Of a stretch of DNA of 35,127 bases, positions 1 through 7,949 are shown one piece after another. A program made the translations under genes and the position numbers. Positions within the stretch are counted from its first letter, which is position 1, and the number at the start of each line of letters is the position of its first letter. The stretch comes from Burkholderiaceae bacterium (GTDB taxonomy: Bacteria; Pseudomonadota; Gammaproteobacteria; Burkholderiales; Burkholderiaceae_C). The DNA lies in contig JAEUPI010000108.1 in NCBI GenBank assembly GCA_016790175.1, forward strand, positions 1 to 35,127, written 5' to 3'. The notes under the pieces were generated by a model that saw only the letters and a program-made list of their open reading frames with translations, made no database searches and was not told the DNA's origin.

Positions 1-1176
1 CGTGAGCGTGCCCGGCACGAAGGCCTCCTCGCCCAGTGCCGAAAACCGCAAACGCTCCGCCTGCACGCCGCTGACACCGCGCCATGCGCCGACCGCCTGC
101 TGCAGCAACTCCACACGCGCATCGTGTCCGCGGCTCGCGAAACGGGTGCCGATCTCGCCTGTGCCTTCGACCTCGTCATGCTGGTAGCGCGTCGACGACA
201 GGCTTCCGGACAGCTCGGCAAGGGGCCCCGCCAACTGCCAGGCCCCTGCAGTGGCGACCCGTTCGCGTCGCATGCGGATCGTCACGTCGGGCTCGACCGT
301 CACGCCGTAGGTGTTGCGGTAGGTGTCCGCCGACAGGCCGACACGTGAGGACGAGCCGATCCATGCGCCTCCGACGGCGCCGCCGTGGCTACGCCCCGCC
401 GAGTTGCGCACCCGCTCGGTCGGCTCCAGCGGCGTGCCGTCCTCGAGCGGCGTGTACCGCGGCACGCGCAGATCGTCGCTGTCGCGCCCGTAGGCGTCGG
501 CGTGCCAGGCCCACGGGCCCTGCCCCGCCTCCAGAACGGCAGCACCCGATCGCTCGCGTGCGGCACCACCCAGGCGCAACTCGGCACGCCCGAGAAGGCC
601 TCCGATGCGGTCGCGCGGTATCCGGTTGTCGATCGTGTTGACCACACCACCGGTGGCGTTGCCGCCGTACATCAGCGCGGCCGGACCACGCAACACCTCG
701 ATCCGCTCGACCACCAATGGGTCGACGGCGGGCGCGTGATCGAAGCTGAGGTTCGACGCGTCGACCGATGCGCCGCCGTTGTCGAGCAGTCGCACCCGAT
801 CGCCATCGAGGCCGCGGATCACGGGGCGACTGCTGTTCGGGCCGAAACCGGACCCGGACACTCCGGGCAGACCATCGACGGTCTCGCCGAGCGTGGCCGC
901 CTTGCGCAAGGTGAGCGCGTCGCCGCCGAGAGTCGCGCTGGGTTGCACCGGGTCCACGCTGCGCAGCGGGTTGCCGGTGATGACGACGGTGGCTGTCGCC
1001 GGCTGCACGCCCGAGCTCGCAGCCGGCGCAGCGGTCTGCGCCTGCGCAGAGGGTGCCAGCGGTGCGGCGATGGTGCAGGCCAGCAGCATCGGTGCAGGAC
1101 GTCGGACCCGACAGAGGCGACGCAGTCGGCTGGCCGTACGCATAAATGCGCCGGAGCGCAAGGGGAGGACATTCAT
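1..1176 (-). CDS. TonB-dependent outer-membrane receptor, ZnuD-like (3' end outside window)
   Basis: N-terminal 392 residues of an outer-membrane TonB-dependent receptor; the frame stays open to base 1, so the rest of the barrel lies outside. A signal peptide ends near residue 46 (APSAQAQ). A TonB-box-like stretch ATVVITG (62-68) follows, then the plug domain: VIRGLDGDRVRLLDNGG (119-135) and VERIEVLRGPAALMYGG (156-172), followed by GVVNTIDNRIP (177-187). That last motif is characteristic of ZnuD-type zinc/haem receptors as I remember them. The start at 1176 was chosen because GGAAG lies 6 bases upstream; an in-frame ATG at 1143 would also leave a signal peptide. It follows a histidine-rich protein and an ABC/DUF3299 set in the same direction, which supports zinc as the substrate by context. 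Receptor class is certain, substrate is inference. Confidence 0.88.
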   Translation of the reverse strand, partial: MNVLPLRSGAFMRTASRLRRLCRVRRPAPMLLACTIAAPLAPSAQAQTAAPAASSGVQPATATVVITGNPLRSVDPVQPSATLGGDALTLRKAATLGETVDGLPGVSGSGFGPNSSRPVIRGLDGDRVRLLDNGGASVDASNLSFDHAPAVDPLVVERIEVLRGPAALMYGGNATGGVVNTIDNRIPRDRIGGLLGRAELRLGGAARERSGAAVLEAGQGPWAWHADAYGRDSDDLRVPRYTPLEDGTPLEPTERVRNSAGRSHGGAVGGAWIGSSSRVGLSADTYRNTYGVTVEPDVTIRMRRERVATAGAWQLAGPLAELSGSLSSTRYQHDEVEGTGEIGTRFASRGHDARVELLQQAVGAWRGVSGVQAERLRFSALGEEAFVPGTLT

Positions 1177-1285
1177 GTTGGACTTCCATGCAGCGGCGCG
1201 CCGCGTCGCAGCGCGTCGCCGGTTCGATCGGTTCAGGATGCAGCCGGCCTGTGCGTTCGCAACGGCCGGCCGACGATGGGCTCGC

Positions 1286-1675
1286 TCAGGCGCGACGCGG
1301 TGGCGCGCGGGCGAGTGCCGCTTCGCTCGCTGCGCCTATCGGCTGCGACGCCGGCTCGACCCCGGGCGCGGGCGCAACGGCGAGCCGCATCGCCGGCAGC
1401 GGCATTGCCGGCAGCGGCGCATCGTGCGCAAGTTGATCGACCAGGCGACATGACGATGGGTCGTCATCGTGGTGGCTGAACAGTTCGCCGTGATGAACAT
1501 GACCCCGTTCGTCGTGGGCCACGCCGTGCAGGAGCGCCAGAGTCTGCGATGCCCACAAGGCCAGCGCGCAGGCCAGCAGCGCGCACCAGCGCGCCGCGCC
1601 GGCGCGTGCAGGCTCATGCCGTCGGGCGTGAAACCGCCCGCCGTTCTTCGACAGCCGAGCAACGCCTTCCGGCAT
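1286..1675 (-). CDS. small histidine-rich membrane/secreted protein, putative metal binder
   Basis: About 129 residues. A hydrophobic segment at roughly 29-50 (CALLACALALWASQTLALLH) is a signal peptide or single membrane anchor. It is followed by a His/Asp-rich stretch, GVAHDERGHVHHGELF then SHHDDD (51-72), with eight histidines between 50 and 84. The rest is Pro/Ala-rich and ends APPRRA. Similar small His-rich proteins stand beside DUF3299 and FtsX-type ABC genes in Burkholderiales and beside the Zur-regulated PA4063-PA4066 genes of Pseudomonas (family recollection, not searched). A periplasmic zinc-binding or zinc-buffering role is inference. The start is uncertain: 1675 has no clear ribosome binding site, and the open frame extends to 1735, inside the DUF3299 gene. 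It lies between the DUF3299 gene and the TonB receptor in one transcription unit. Confidence 0.68.
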   Translation of the reverse strand: MPEGVARLSKNGGRFHARRHEPARAGAARWCALLACALALWASQTLALLHGVAHDERGHVHHGELFSHHDDDPSSCRLVDQLAHDAPLPAMPLPAMRLAVAPAPGVEPASQPIGAASEAALARAPPRRA

Positions 1676-1688
1676 CGCGCGCGCGGGC

Positions 1689-2237
1689 TCAGGGCTGAGC
1701 CGGTTGCGCATCGACGACACGGTAGTACAGGCCATACGGGTCGTTGCTCAGCACCGAGAGGCGCCCTTCGACGATCACCGATTCCAGCGAGTACTTCACC
1801 GGTGTGCGCGTACGCACCTCGACCAGGCCCTCGGGACCGGCCGGCACGCAGAACGAGCAGGTGGTGGGCACCGACGACAGCAGGAAATGCCGCTGCTTCT
1901 CGCCGGGCTCCAGCGGCATCATGAAGCCTTCGATCTTGACGGTGCGATTGTTCAACGCCTGCACCGGCTGCGGAAAGATCGGCACGATCCGGTTCTTCTC
2001 GTTCTTCGTGGACACCGACGACAGCAGCTGCCACGGCACGACGCCCTCGCGCGCCACGATGGGCTTGAACGCACTGCGCGGATCGTGAAAGCCCGGGCCC
2101 TGGCCCGGAATGGGCGATCCGAGCACCGGCGATGTGGCATCGGCGCTCGGCTTGGTGGCATCGAGTGCTGCGGCACCGGCTGAGAGGGCTGCGCAGACGG
2201 CAGCGGCAACGAGTCGCAGCAGTGATTCAGTGTTCAT
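1689..2237 (-). CDS. DUF3299 family secreted protein
   Basis: 182 residues with an N-terminal signal peptide (about 1-24, hydrophobic, ending GAAA). The core matches DUF3299 as I know it: VKIEGFMMPLEPGE (100-113), then HFLLSSVPTTCSFC (117-130) with a CxxC pair at C127/C130, and a C-terminal VIVEGRLSVL...YGLYYRVVDA. DUF3299 proteins commonly accompany FtsX-like permease and ATPase genes; their molecular role is unknown. The CxxC could bind metal or be redox-active (inference). The start overlaps the end of the upstream four-cysteine gene by 11 bases, which implies translational coupling. The downstream His-rich gene follows closely. Confidence 0.85.
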   Translation of the reverse strand: MNTESLLRLVAAAVCAALSAGAAALDATKPSADATSPVLGSPIPGQGPGFHDPRSAFKPIVAREGVVPWQLLSSVSTKNEKNRIVPIFPQPVQALNNRTVKIEGFMMPLEPGEKQRHFLLSSVPTTCSFCVPAGPEGLVEVRTRTPVKYSLESVIVEGRLSVLSNDPYGLYYRVVDAQPAQP

Positions 2238-2532
2238 GACGCATCCCGCAGTACTTGCCGATCGCCAGGCCCTTGCACAGGGTCTGCAACTCCTTCTGGC
2301 ACTGGTCTTCGTCCTTGCCGGACTCGAGGCAGCGTGCGGCCGCCTCGTGCGCAGCGGCCATCGCGCGATGGCGCTCGATGTCCTTCTTCACATGCGCCGA
2401 CAGCGGCTTGGCCGTGCCTTGGGCCCTGGGCTCGAGAGGCCAGGCAGCCAGCGCAAATGCGGCTGCGATGGCGAGCATCGGTGCGCCTGCATGGGTCCGT
2501 TGGCATGACATGTCGAACAACCTCGTCATCAT
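2227..2532 (-). CDS. small secreted four-cysteine protein, unrecognised
   Basis: 101 residues. The N-terminus is a signal peptide (hydrophobic about 18-32, likely cleaved after PRAQG). The mature part is helical and charged and carries exactly four cysteines, C68, C78, C86 and C95, plus scattered histidines, ending MRHEH. I do not recognise a family. The spacing of the cysteines suggests two disulfides or a metal site in a helical hairpin, similar in style to small periplasmic Cys-rich proteins. It lies 7 bases after the permease gene and overlaps the DUF3299 gene, so it is part of the same operon. It has no counterpart in the Pseudomonas four-gene set that I recall. Confidence 0.72.
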   Translation of the reverse strand: MMTRLFDMSCQRTHAGAPMLAIAAAFALAAWPLEPRAQGTAKPLSAHVKKDIERHRAMAAAHEAAARCLESGKDEDQCQKELQTLCKGLAIGKYCGMRHEH

Positions 2533-2539
2533 GACCTCT

Positions 2540-3745
2540 TCACCTCGGCGACTGCAGCAGTCGCGTCACATCGAGCCGATTGGCCCGCCATGCCGGCCAG
2601 GCCGATGCCGCCAGCGCCAGCCCCAGCACGCCCACGATGCACCAAAGCTCCTCCGGCGTCCAGTACAGGCCGTGCACCGCCAGCGAGCGGTCACGCGCCA
2701 GCATCAAGCCTAGCAAATGTGTCAAGCCGTGGCCGAGCGCCAGCCCCAGCACCAGACCCAGCGCCGCCAGCCAGAGCGCCTCGGCGGTCACCAGCCAGGC
2801 CAGCCGGCCCGGAGGCGCGCCGAGCATGCGCATCATCGCCAGGTCGGGTTCGCGCTCCCGCACGGCATGGAGCAGCGCAACGAACACCGAGACGCCGGCC
2901 ACCACCAGCAGCAGCACCGCGAAGCCGCGCAGCACGTCCACGCCGACCCCGATCAGGCGAAACAGCCGCGCGCTCTCGACCGCGGGCGAGGCTGCCTGCA
3001 GGGCATCTTGTGCGTTGACCCATCGTGGCAGCGTCGCCGCGGCGATCGGTGAGCGATAGGTGACCAGAAGCACCGTCACCTCGCGCTCCTCGCGCAAGGC
3101 CTTCAGGTCATCGTCGTCCTGCGCCTGGGCCTGTTCGTGCACGGCCCACACCGACTCCACGCCGGTAAGCACCAGGCGGTCGACCACGCAGTCGCATCGC
3201 GCCATCCGGCCGACCACGGTGTAAGGCGTGGCCTCGTGCGCCTCGCCATCGCGGCCCAGTCCATGCGAGCCGACGAATCGAGCGCCGACGCCCAGGCCGA
3301 GCTCGGCCGCCGCACGATCGCCCAGCACGGCCTCCAGCGGCGCGGACCAGAGCCGACCGTCGGCGGTGCGCACGCCGTAGAGACCGAGGTACTCCGACGA
3401 CGTGCCGACGATGCGATAGCCGCGCAGGCTGTCGCCGAGCGCCATCGGGACCACGCGGGCCACGAGCGGATGCTCACGCAGCAACGATTCGGTCTGCAAG
3501 GGCACGTTGCCCGTCGGCACGTCGAGATGAAACACGCCCGCGAGGATCAGCTGCAGCGGGCTGCCCTTGGCTCCGACGACGAGGTCGATGCCGGCCAGAT
3601 CGCGCTGCAGCGACCGCTCCACCTGCGCATCGACCGTCAGCAACAAGGTCATCGCTCCGGTGCCGAGCGCGAGAAGCGCCAGATTCAGCGCGGCCACCAG
3701 CGGTCGCGCCCACAGCAGCCGCCAGGCCAGGCCGGCCAGGCTCAA
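2540..3745 (-). CDS. FtsX/MacB-like ABC transporter permease
   Basis: 401 residues. The architecture is that of the LolCE/MacB/FtsX group: an N-terminal membrane helix (about 16-37, PLVAALNLALLALGTGAMTL), a large periplasmic domain (about 45-265), then three C-terminal helices in an FtsX domain (for example GFAVLLLVVAGVSVFVALL and ALWLAALGLVLGLALGHGL). Such permeases usually do mechanical work on periplasmic or outer-membrane cargo rather than import. The start overlaps the stop of the ATPase gene by 4 bases (ATGA), so the two are coupled partners. Neighbouring DUF3299, His-rich and ZnuD-like genes suggest a zinc-limitation function; the actual cargo is unknown. Confidence 0.88.
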   Translation of the reverse strand: MSLAGLAWRLLWARPLVAALNLALLALGTGAMTLLLTVDAQVERSLQRDLAGIDLVVGAKGSPLQLILAGVFHLDVPTGNVPLQTESLLREHPLVARVVPMALGDSLRGYRIVGTSSEYLGLYGVRTADGRLWSAPLEAVLGDRAAAELGLGVGARFVGSHGLGRDGEAHEATPYTVVGRMARCDCVVDRLVLTGVESVWAVHEQAQAQDDDDLKALREEREVTVLLVTYRSPIAAATLPRWVNAQDALQAASPAVESARLFRLIGVGVDVLRGFAVLLLVVAGVSVFVALLHAVREREPDLAMMRMLGAPPGRLAWLVTAEALWLAALGLVLGLALGHGLTHLLGLMLARDRSLAVHGLYWTPEELWCIVGVLGLALAASAWPAWRANRLDVTRLLQSPR

Positions 3746-4401
3746 GGCGACACCTCCGCGAGCAATCGCGAAAGCCGCAATGTGCGGGCCGTCGGCAGCG
3801 CGGCCAGCACGCGGGTGTCGTGGGTGGCAATCAACAGTCCGGCACCGACCCGACCCGCCGCGTCGGTGAGCAGGTTCATCACGCCTGCGGCCGATTCATC
3901 GTCCAGGTTGGCGGTCGGCTCGTCGACCAGCAGCAATCGCGGTCGCCGCACCAGCGCTCGGGCCACGGCCACGCGCTGGCATTGGCCCATGCTGAGCTGG
4001 TGCGGATGCCGGGCGCCGAGGCCGTCGATCGCGAGTTCCTGCATCAGGCGATCAATGCGCGCACCATCGACCGGCAGGCCGACGCTGACGTAAGGCATCG
4101 CCAGGTTCTGGCGCACGGTGAGACTGGCGCTGAGGTGCAGGCGCTGCGGCACGACGCCGAGGTTTGCTCCCCGCCACGCGTCGCGTTGCGCCGGCGTCAA
4201 AGCTGTCAGATCGGTGTCGGCGACCCGCAGGTCGCCGCGTTGCGGCTCCAGCAGGCCCGATGCCAGTGCGATCAGCGTCGACTTGCCGCTGCCCGACGGC
4301 CCCGACAGCACGACGCAGGCCGCATCGCCGGCGTCGAAGTCGGGGAACGCGATCTCGGCCGCGCCCGGATAGTGGTGTCGCAGGCCGCGGATGGTGAGCA
4401 T
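3742..4401 (-). CDS. LolD/MacB-type ABC transporter ATP-binding protein
   Basis: 219 residues. Walker A is GPSGSGKST (34-42), the Q-loop lies near VPQRL, the signature is LSMGQCQR (136-143, a variant of LSGGQ), Walker B is LLLVDEPTANLD (156-167), and the H-loop histidine is in ATHDTR. The length matches LolD-type subunits (about 220-230). It powers the adjacent FtsX-like permease, whose start overlaps its stop. The ATG at 4401 is one base after the msrA stop (TGACATG), so msrA and the transporter are translationally linked. The longer open frame to 4563 is msrA sequence read out of frame and was rejected. Confidence 0.9.
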   Translation of the reverse strand: MLTIRGLRHHYPGAAEIAFPDFDAGDAACVVLSGPSGSGKSTLIALASGLLEPQRGDLRVADTDLTALTPAQRDAWRGANLGVVPQRLHLSASLTVRQNLAMPYVSVGLPVDGARIDRLMQELAIDGLGARHPHQLSMGQCQRVAVARALVRRPRLLLVDEPTANLDDESAAGVMNLLTDAAGRVGAGLLIATHDTRVLAALPTARTLRLSRLLAEVSP

Positions 4402-4402
4402 G

Positions 4403-4933
4403 TCAGGTCTTGCGCAGCCGCGCCGAAAAAGTGCGTTTGAACTTCTCGACCTTGGGTGCCACCACGAATGCGCAGTAGCCCTGCCCTGGATTGCGCGCGA
4501 AATAGTGCTGGTGATACGCCTCGGCTCGCGAATAGTTGGCCAGCGGAGCCAGCTCGGTGACAACGCGACCCTTCAACTGTGCATTGACCTCGGCCAGCAC
4601 CTCGCGTGCCACCGATTCCTGCTCGGCATCGGTGGTGTAGATGCCCGATCGGTATTGCGTCCCGATGTCGTTGCCCTGGCGGTTGCGCGTGGTCGGGTCG
4701 TGGATGGTGAAGAAGATCTCGAGCACCTCGCGCAGGCTGATGCGCTGCCGATCGAACGTCACGCGCACGACCTCGGCATGGCCGGTCTGCCCGCTGCACA
4801 CCTGCTCGTAGCTCGGCTCGGCCACGTGCCCGTTGCTGTAACCCGACTCGACGGCGATCACGCCATCGACCTGTTCGTACACGGCTTCGAGGCACCAGAA
4901 GCAGCCACCGGCCAACGTGATGACGTCGTTCAT
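4403..4933 (-). CDS. msrA: peptide-methionine (S)-S-oxide reductase MsrA
   Basis: 176 residues, full length for MsrA. It reduces the S epimer of methionine sulfoxide in proteins and free methionine. The catalytic motif GGCFWC is at residues 9-14 with the nucleophile C11, followed by GYSNG and the conserved GHAEVVRVTFD and FFTIHDPTTRNRQGND segments. No signal peptide is visible, so it acts in the cytoplasm. A good ribosome binding site, GAAGGA, stands 6-7 bases before the ATG. It is the first gene of the run that continues with the ABC/DUF3299/TonB-receptor genes and is separated from them by a single base, which is an unusual partnership. Confidence 0.96.
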   Translation of the reverse strand: MNDVITLAGGCFWCLEAVYEQVDGVIAVESGYSNGHVAEPSYEQVCSGQTGHAEVVRVTFDRQRISLREVLEIFFTIHDPTTRNRQGNDIGTQYRSGIYTTDAEQESVAREVLAEVNAQLKGRVVTELAPLANYSRAEAYHQHYFARNPGQGYCAFVVAPKVEKFKRTFSARLRKT

Positions 4934-4961
4934 GGTCGTCCTTCAGGTAGGGTCATCGAAC

Positions 4962-4979
4962 TGCGGCGTAGTCGCCGCA
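4962..4979 (-). promoter_or_regulatory. inverted repeat in the msrA leader
   Basis: Perfect 7-base inverted repeat TGCGGCG/CGCCGCA with a 4-base loop, 29 bases upstream of the msrA start codon. It can form a hairpin in the leader RNA or be a dyad operator. No T-run follows, so it is not a typical terminator. I see no AT-rich Zur-type palindrome in this interval. Confidence 0.4.
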
Positions 4980-5131
4980 AGTGCGGTCACGCTTACAGCG
5001 CCCGCCATTGTGCCCAGCCAGACCACAGGCGGTAACAGCGGGTTTCTGCGCGGCCTTTTTTCACGCGTTGTGATCCGGGCCGCAGCGCAGAATCGCCGTC
5101 CACGATCGCTGCAGCTCGCAACAGAAGAACC

Positions 5132-5950
5132 TTGAACGACATCCTCGTCCTCGTCGGCGCACAGACCTGGAAGCCCGTGTTGACCGCACTGGCGCTGCCG
5201 CCGGTGCCATGGCTGCTGCTGATGCTGTTCGGCGCGCGCCTGATGTTCTGGAAGCGCTCGATCGCCTGGCTGACGATGCTGCTGAGCGCTGCGCTGATCT
5301 GGCTCAGCTGCACCTCGGCAGTGGGCGAATGGTTGGAACGGTTGATCCTGCGGCCCGCCCCTGCGCTTCAGGCCGAGCGGCTTGCCGAGATCAAGCGCGC
5401 CGTCGGCAGCGGCAAGAAGATCGCCGTCGTGATTCTCGGCGGCGGACGCGACGCGCGGGCGCCTGAGTACGCCTTGTCGCATCTGAGCGAGCCGGCCCTG
5501 TTGCGCCTTCACTATGGCGTGTGGCTGTCGCGGCAGACCGGCGCACCGATGCTGTTCTCTGGGGGCGTCGGCTATGGTCAGGCCGTGGGCGCGGCCGAGG
5601 CGGAGACGGCGGCGCGCATCGCCGAGCGCGACTACGGCCGGCCACTCACCTGGACGGAGTCGGAATCGCGCGACACACGCGAGAACGCGTCGCACAGCAC
5701 AGCCATCCTGAAAGGCGCCGGCATCACCGAGATCCTGCTGGTCACGCACGGCTGGCATATGCGGCGTGCGGTTCGAGCCTTTGAACAGGAGGCGCAGCGC
5801 TCGGGCTCGGGCATCCAGGTGGTTGCTGCACCGATGGGCCTGGCGGCGTCCAGCGAAGGTGCGCTGCTGCGATGGATGCCCTCGCTGCCCGGGATGACAC
5901 GCGTGCGACATGTCCTGCGCGAGGGGCTCGGGCTGTTGTTCGGCGCCTGA
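5132..5950 (+). CDS. YdcF/SanA/ElyC family (DUF218) membrane protein
   Basis: 272 residues. There are two N-terminal membrane helices (about 22-38 and 45-62), then a DUF218 domain with the family motifs AVVILGGG (98-105), ESRDTRENA (178-186, acidic/basic active-site-like cluster) and LLVTHGWHMRRA (202-213). The family includes SanA, ElyC and YdcF; ElyC affects peptidoglycan and enterobacterial common antigen, but the reaction is not established. The start is TTG at 5132, chosen because AGAAGA lies just upstream and the first membrane helix follows directly. It is divergent from msrA and convergent with ubiD. Confidence 0.88.
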   Translation: MNDILVLVGAQTWKPVLTALALPPVPWLLLMLFGARLMFWKRSIAWLTMLLSAALIWLSCTSAVGEWLERLILRPAPALQAERLAEIKRAVGSGKKIAVVILGGGRDARAPEYALSHLSEPALLRLHYGVWLSRQTGAPMLFSGGVGYGQAVGAAEAETAARIAERDYGRPLTWTESESRDTRENASHSTAILKGAGITEILLVTHGWHMRRAVRAFEQEAQRSGSGIQVVAAPMGLAASSEGALLRWMPSLPGMTRVRHVLREGLGLLFGA

Positions 5951-5977
5951 GCCGAATGCCACGGCCCTGAAACAGAA

Positions 5978-6007
5978 ACCCCTCCACACCTTGCCAGTGG
6001 GAGGGGT
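5978..6007. terminator. hairpin between convergent genes, possible bidirectional terminator
   Basis: An 8-base stem ACCCCTCC/GGAGGGGT with a 14-base loop, starting 28 bases after the DUF218 stop codon. No long T-run follows, so its efficiency as an intrinsic terminator is doubtful. Its position between two converging genes is the main argument. Confidence 0.4.
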
Positions 6008-6028
6008 GGGCGGGGTGGACCGCCTAGT

Positions 6029-6058
6029 GAAGCTCCGGAGTTTTTCGTCCGGGGCTTC
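6029..6058. terminator. second hairpin between convergent genes
   Basis: A 10-base stem GAAGCTCCGG/CCGGGGCTTC with one T-G pair and a 10-base loop that contains TTTTT. It lies 22 bases after the first hairpin in the same convergent gap. It could be a second terminator or part of a structured RNA. Confidence 0.4.
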
Positions 6059-6086
6059 TGCCGCGCAGTGACTGCACGGACTCCAA

Positions 6087-6104
6087 TGCCTGTCACGACA
6101 GGCA
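6087..6104. repeat. perfect inverted repeat, 8-base arms
   Basis: TGCCTGTC-AC-GACAGGCA is a perfect dyad with a 2-base spacer, 59 bases beyond the ubiD stop codon. The near-absent loop suits a protein-binding dyad or a tight hairpin. No function can be assigned from sequence alone. Confidence 0.4.
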
Positions 6105-6162
6105 AATGAAAGATACGCCTCGCCGGACGCGAAAGCAAGAGCCGGGCAGGCTCGGTCGGGTC

Positions 6163-7722
6163 TCAGGCCTTGCGGCCGGTCAAGCGCTCGACGAGCAGAT
6201 CCATTCGCGCGCGCACCGCCGGGTCCTGGGTGATCGGCCGGCCCCATTCGCGTGACGTTTCGCCGGGCCATTTGCGCGTGGCGTCCAGCCCCATCTTCCC
6301 GCCCAGCCCGCTGGCCGGCGATGCGAAGTCGAGATAGTCGATTGGCGTCTGATCCACCAGGGTCGTGTCGCGCACCGGGTCGACGCGGGTGCTGATCGCC
6401 CAGACCACCTGTGGCCAATCGCGTACGTCGATATCGTCGTCGGTGACGATGATGAACTTGGTGTACATGAATTGGCGAAGAAAGCTCCAGATACCGAACA
6501 TCAGCCGCTTGGCATGGCCCGGATAGGCCTTTCGCATGGAGATCACGGCCACACGATAGCTGCAGCCTTCGGGCGGGAGGTAGAAGTCGACGATCTCCGC
6601 GAACTGCCGCTGAAGAATCGGCACGAACACGTCGTTCAGCGCGAGCCCCAGGATGGCCGGCTCGTCGGGTGGCCGCCCCGTGTAGGTGGAGTGGTAGATC
6701 GGATTCGACCGGTGCGTGACCCGGTCGACGCGAAACAAGGGGAACCACTCCTGTTCGTTGTAGTAACCGGTGTGGTCACCGAACGGGCCCTCCAGGGCAT
6801 GCAAGTAGCCACCGATGGCTTTGCATCGCACACCGTGTTCGCTGACGCACTCGACGCCATCGGCCGCCGGCGGAATGTGCCCCTCGAGCACGATTTCCGC
6901 CGTCGCCGGCACCTGCAGGGCACGACCACCGTCGCCGACGCCGGCATCGACCACTTCGGTCGGTGAACCGCGCAACAGCCCGGCGAACTGGTACTCCGAA
7001 AGACTGTCGGGAACCGGCGTCACCGCGCCGAGCGTGGTGGCCGGGTCGGCACCGAGCGCAACTGCGATCGGAAACGGCTCGCCCCGGTGGGCGAGTGCGA
7101 AATCGCGAAAGTCCAGCGCTCCCCCGCGATGCGGCAGCCAGCGCATGATTAACTCCCGTCGCCCGATCACCTGCTGCCGATAGATGCCCAGGTTCTGCCT
7201 CAACCGTGGTCGGGCAATCCGTTGGGGGCCTCGCGTGATGACGAGGCCCCAGGTGATCAAGGGTCCCGCGTCATCCGGCCAGCAGGTCTGGATCGGCCAG
7301 GTCGTCAGGTCGATCGCGTCGCCATCGAGGCGGACTTCCTGACACGGCCCATCACGACGGTGGGTGGGTCGCATGTTCCATAGGCTGCGCGCCATGTCGA
7401 GGAGCCGTCCTGCGTCCTTCAGTCCCCGGGGTGGCTCGGGTTCCTTGAGCCCTGCAAGGAGTTCGCCAATGAGCCGCAGCGCCGTGGGATCGTCGGCCCC
7501 CATCCCAAGGGCCACCCGGCTGGTGGTGCCGAACAGATTCGCGAGAACCGGCCAACGGTAACCAGCTGGATTCGTGAAAAGCACCGCCGGTCCCGCCGAC
7601 TGCAGCAAGCGGTCGGCAAATGCCGTCATCTCCAGCCGCGGCGACACCGACTCGGCCACCCGCAGCAGTTCTTTGCGCTGTTCCAGCGCGTCCAGAAAGC
7701 CGCGGAGATCGGGATACCTCAA
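6163..7722 (-). CDS. ubiD: UbiD family decarboxylase (4-hydroxy-3-polyprenylbenzoate decarboxylase)
   Basis: 519 residues, slightly longer than E. coli UbiD (about 497). It removes the carboxyl group of polyprenyl-4-hydroxybenzoate in ubiquinone synthesis, using prenylated FMN supplied by a UbiX partner that is not in this window. The N-terminus [19 protein letters not shown] aligns with the usual UbiD start. Later family segments include [72 protein letters not shown] (trimmed here) and the C-terminal [17 protein letters not shown]. The start is TTG at 7722 with no clear ribosome binding site, chosen by the alignment of the N-terminus. It is transcribed alone and divergently from the transglycosylase gene. 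Other UbiD-type substrates cannot be excluded, but the resemblance to the ubiquinone enzyme is strong. Confidence 0.93.
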   Translation of the reverse strand: MRYPDLRGFLDALEQRKELLRVAESVSPRLEMTAFADRLLQSAGPAVLFTNPAGYRWPVLANLFGTTSRVALGMGADDPTALRLIGELLAGLKEPEPPRGLKDAGRLLDMARSLWNMRPTHRRDGPCQEVRLDGDAIDLTTWPIQTCWPDDAGPLITWGLVITRGPQRIARPRLRQNLGIYRQQVIGRRELIMRWLPHRGGALDFRDFALAHRGEPFPIAVALGADPATTLGAVTPVPDSLSEYQFAGLLRGSPTEVVDAGVGDGGRALQVPATAEIVLEGHIPPAADGVECVSEHGVRCKAIGGYLHALEGPFGDHTGYYNEQEWFPLFRVDRVTHRSNPIYHSTYTGRPPDEPAILGLALNDVFVPILQRQFAEIVDFYLPPEGCSYRVAVISMRKAYPGHAKRLMFGIWSFLRQFMYTKFIIVTDDDIDVRDWPQVVWAISTRVDPVRDTTLVDQTPIDYLDFASPASGLGGKMGLDATRKWPGETSREWGRPITQDPAVRARMDLLVERLTGRKA

Positions 7723-7753
7723 GATTTTTGTCTAAGAGTATTAGGTCTTATGA

Positions 7754-7783
7754 TTGACCAGTTATTTGTGGGATCCATAGAAT
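7754..7783 (+). promoter_or_regulatory. predicted sigma-70 promoter for the lytic transglycosylase gene
   Basis: TTGACC (7754-7759), an 18-base spacer, then TAGAAT (7778-7783): five of six matches to each consensus box. It lies in a clearly AT-rich pocket between the divergent ubiD and transglycosylase genes. The expected transcript would begin near 7790 with a leader of about 160 bases to the start chosen here. Confidence 0.5.
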
Positions 7784-7949
7784 TCGGCCGCATCGACAGC
7801 TCAAGGGTTTACCCGATGGGCTGGAGCTATGGAACTCTCGATCCGGCCGGCGCATTATGTTCGGCATGGCGAGCGGGCCGAAGACCCACCGAGAACCTCG
7901 TCACACACTCAGCAGTGCGCACGTGAACGATAAACCCGTCCGACACCGA

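Noticed and set aside
1336-2034. 232-codon minus-strand frame overlapping the His-rich and DUF3299 genes
   Set aside because: It crosses two real genes in another frame and contains no family signature; the frame at 1286-1675 has the signal segment and His cluster.
4934-5131. Search for a Zur box ahead of the msrA operon
   Set aside because: No AT-rich palindrome of the Zur type was found; only a GC-rich dyad at 4962-4979.
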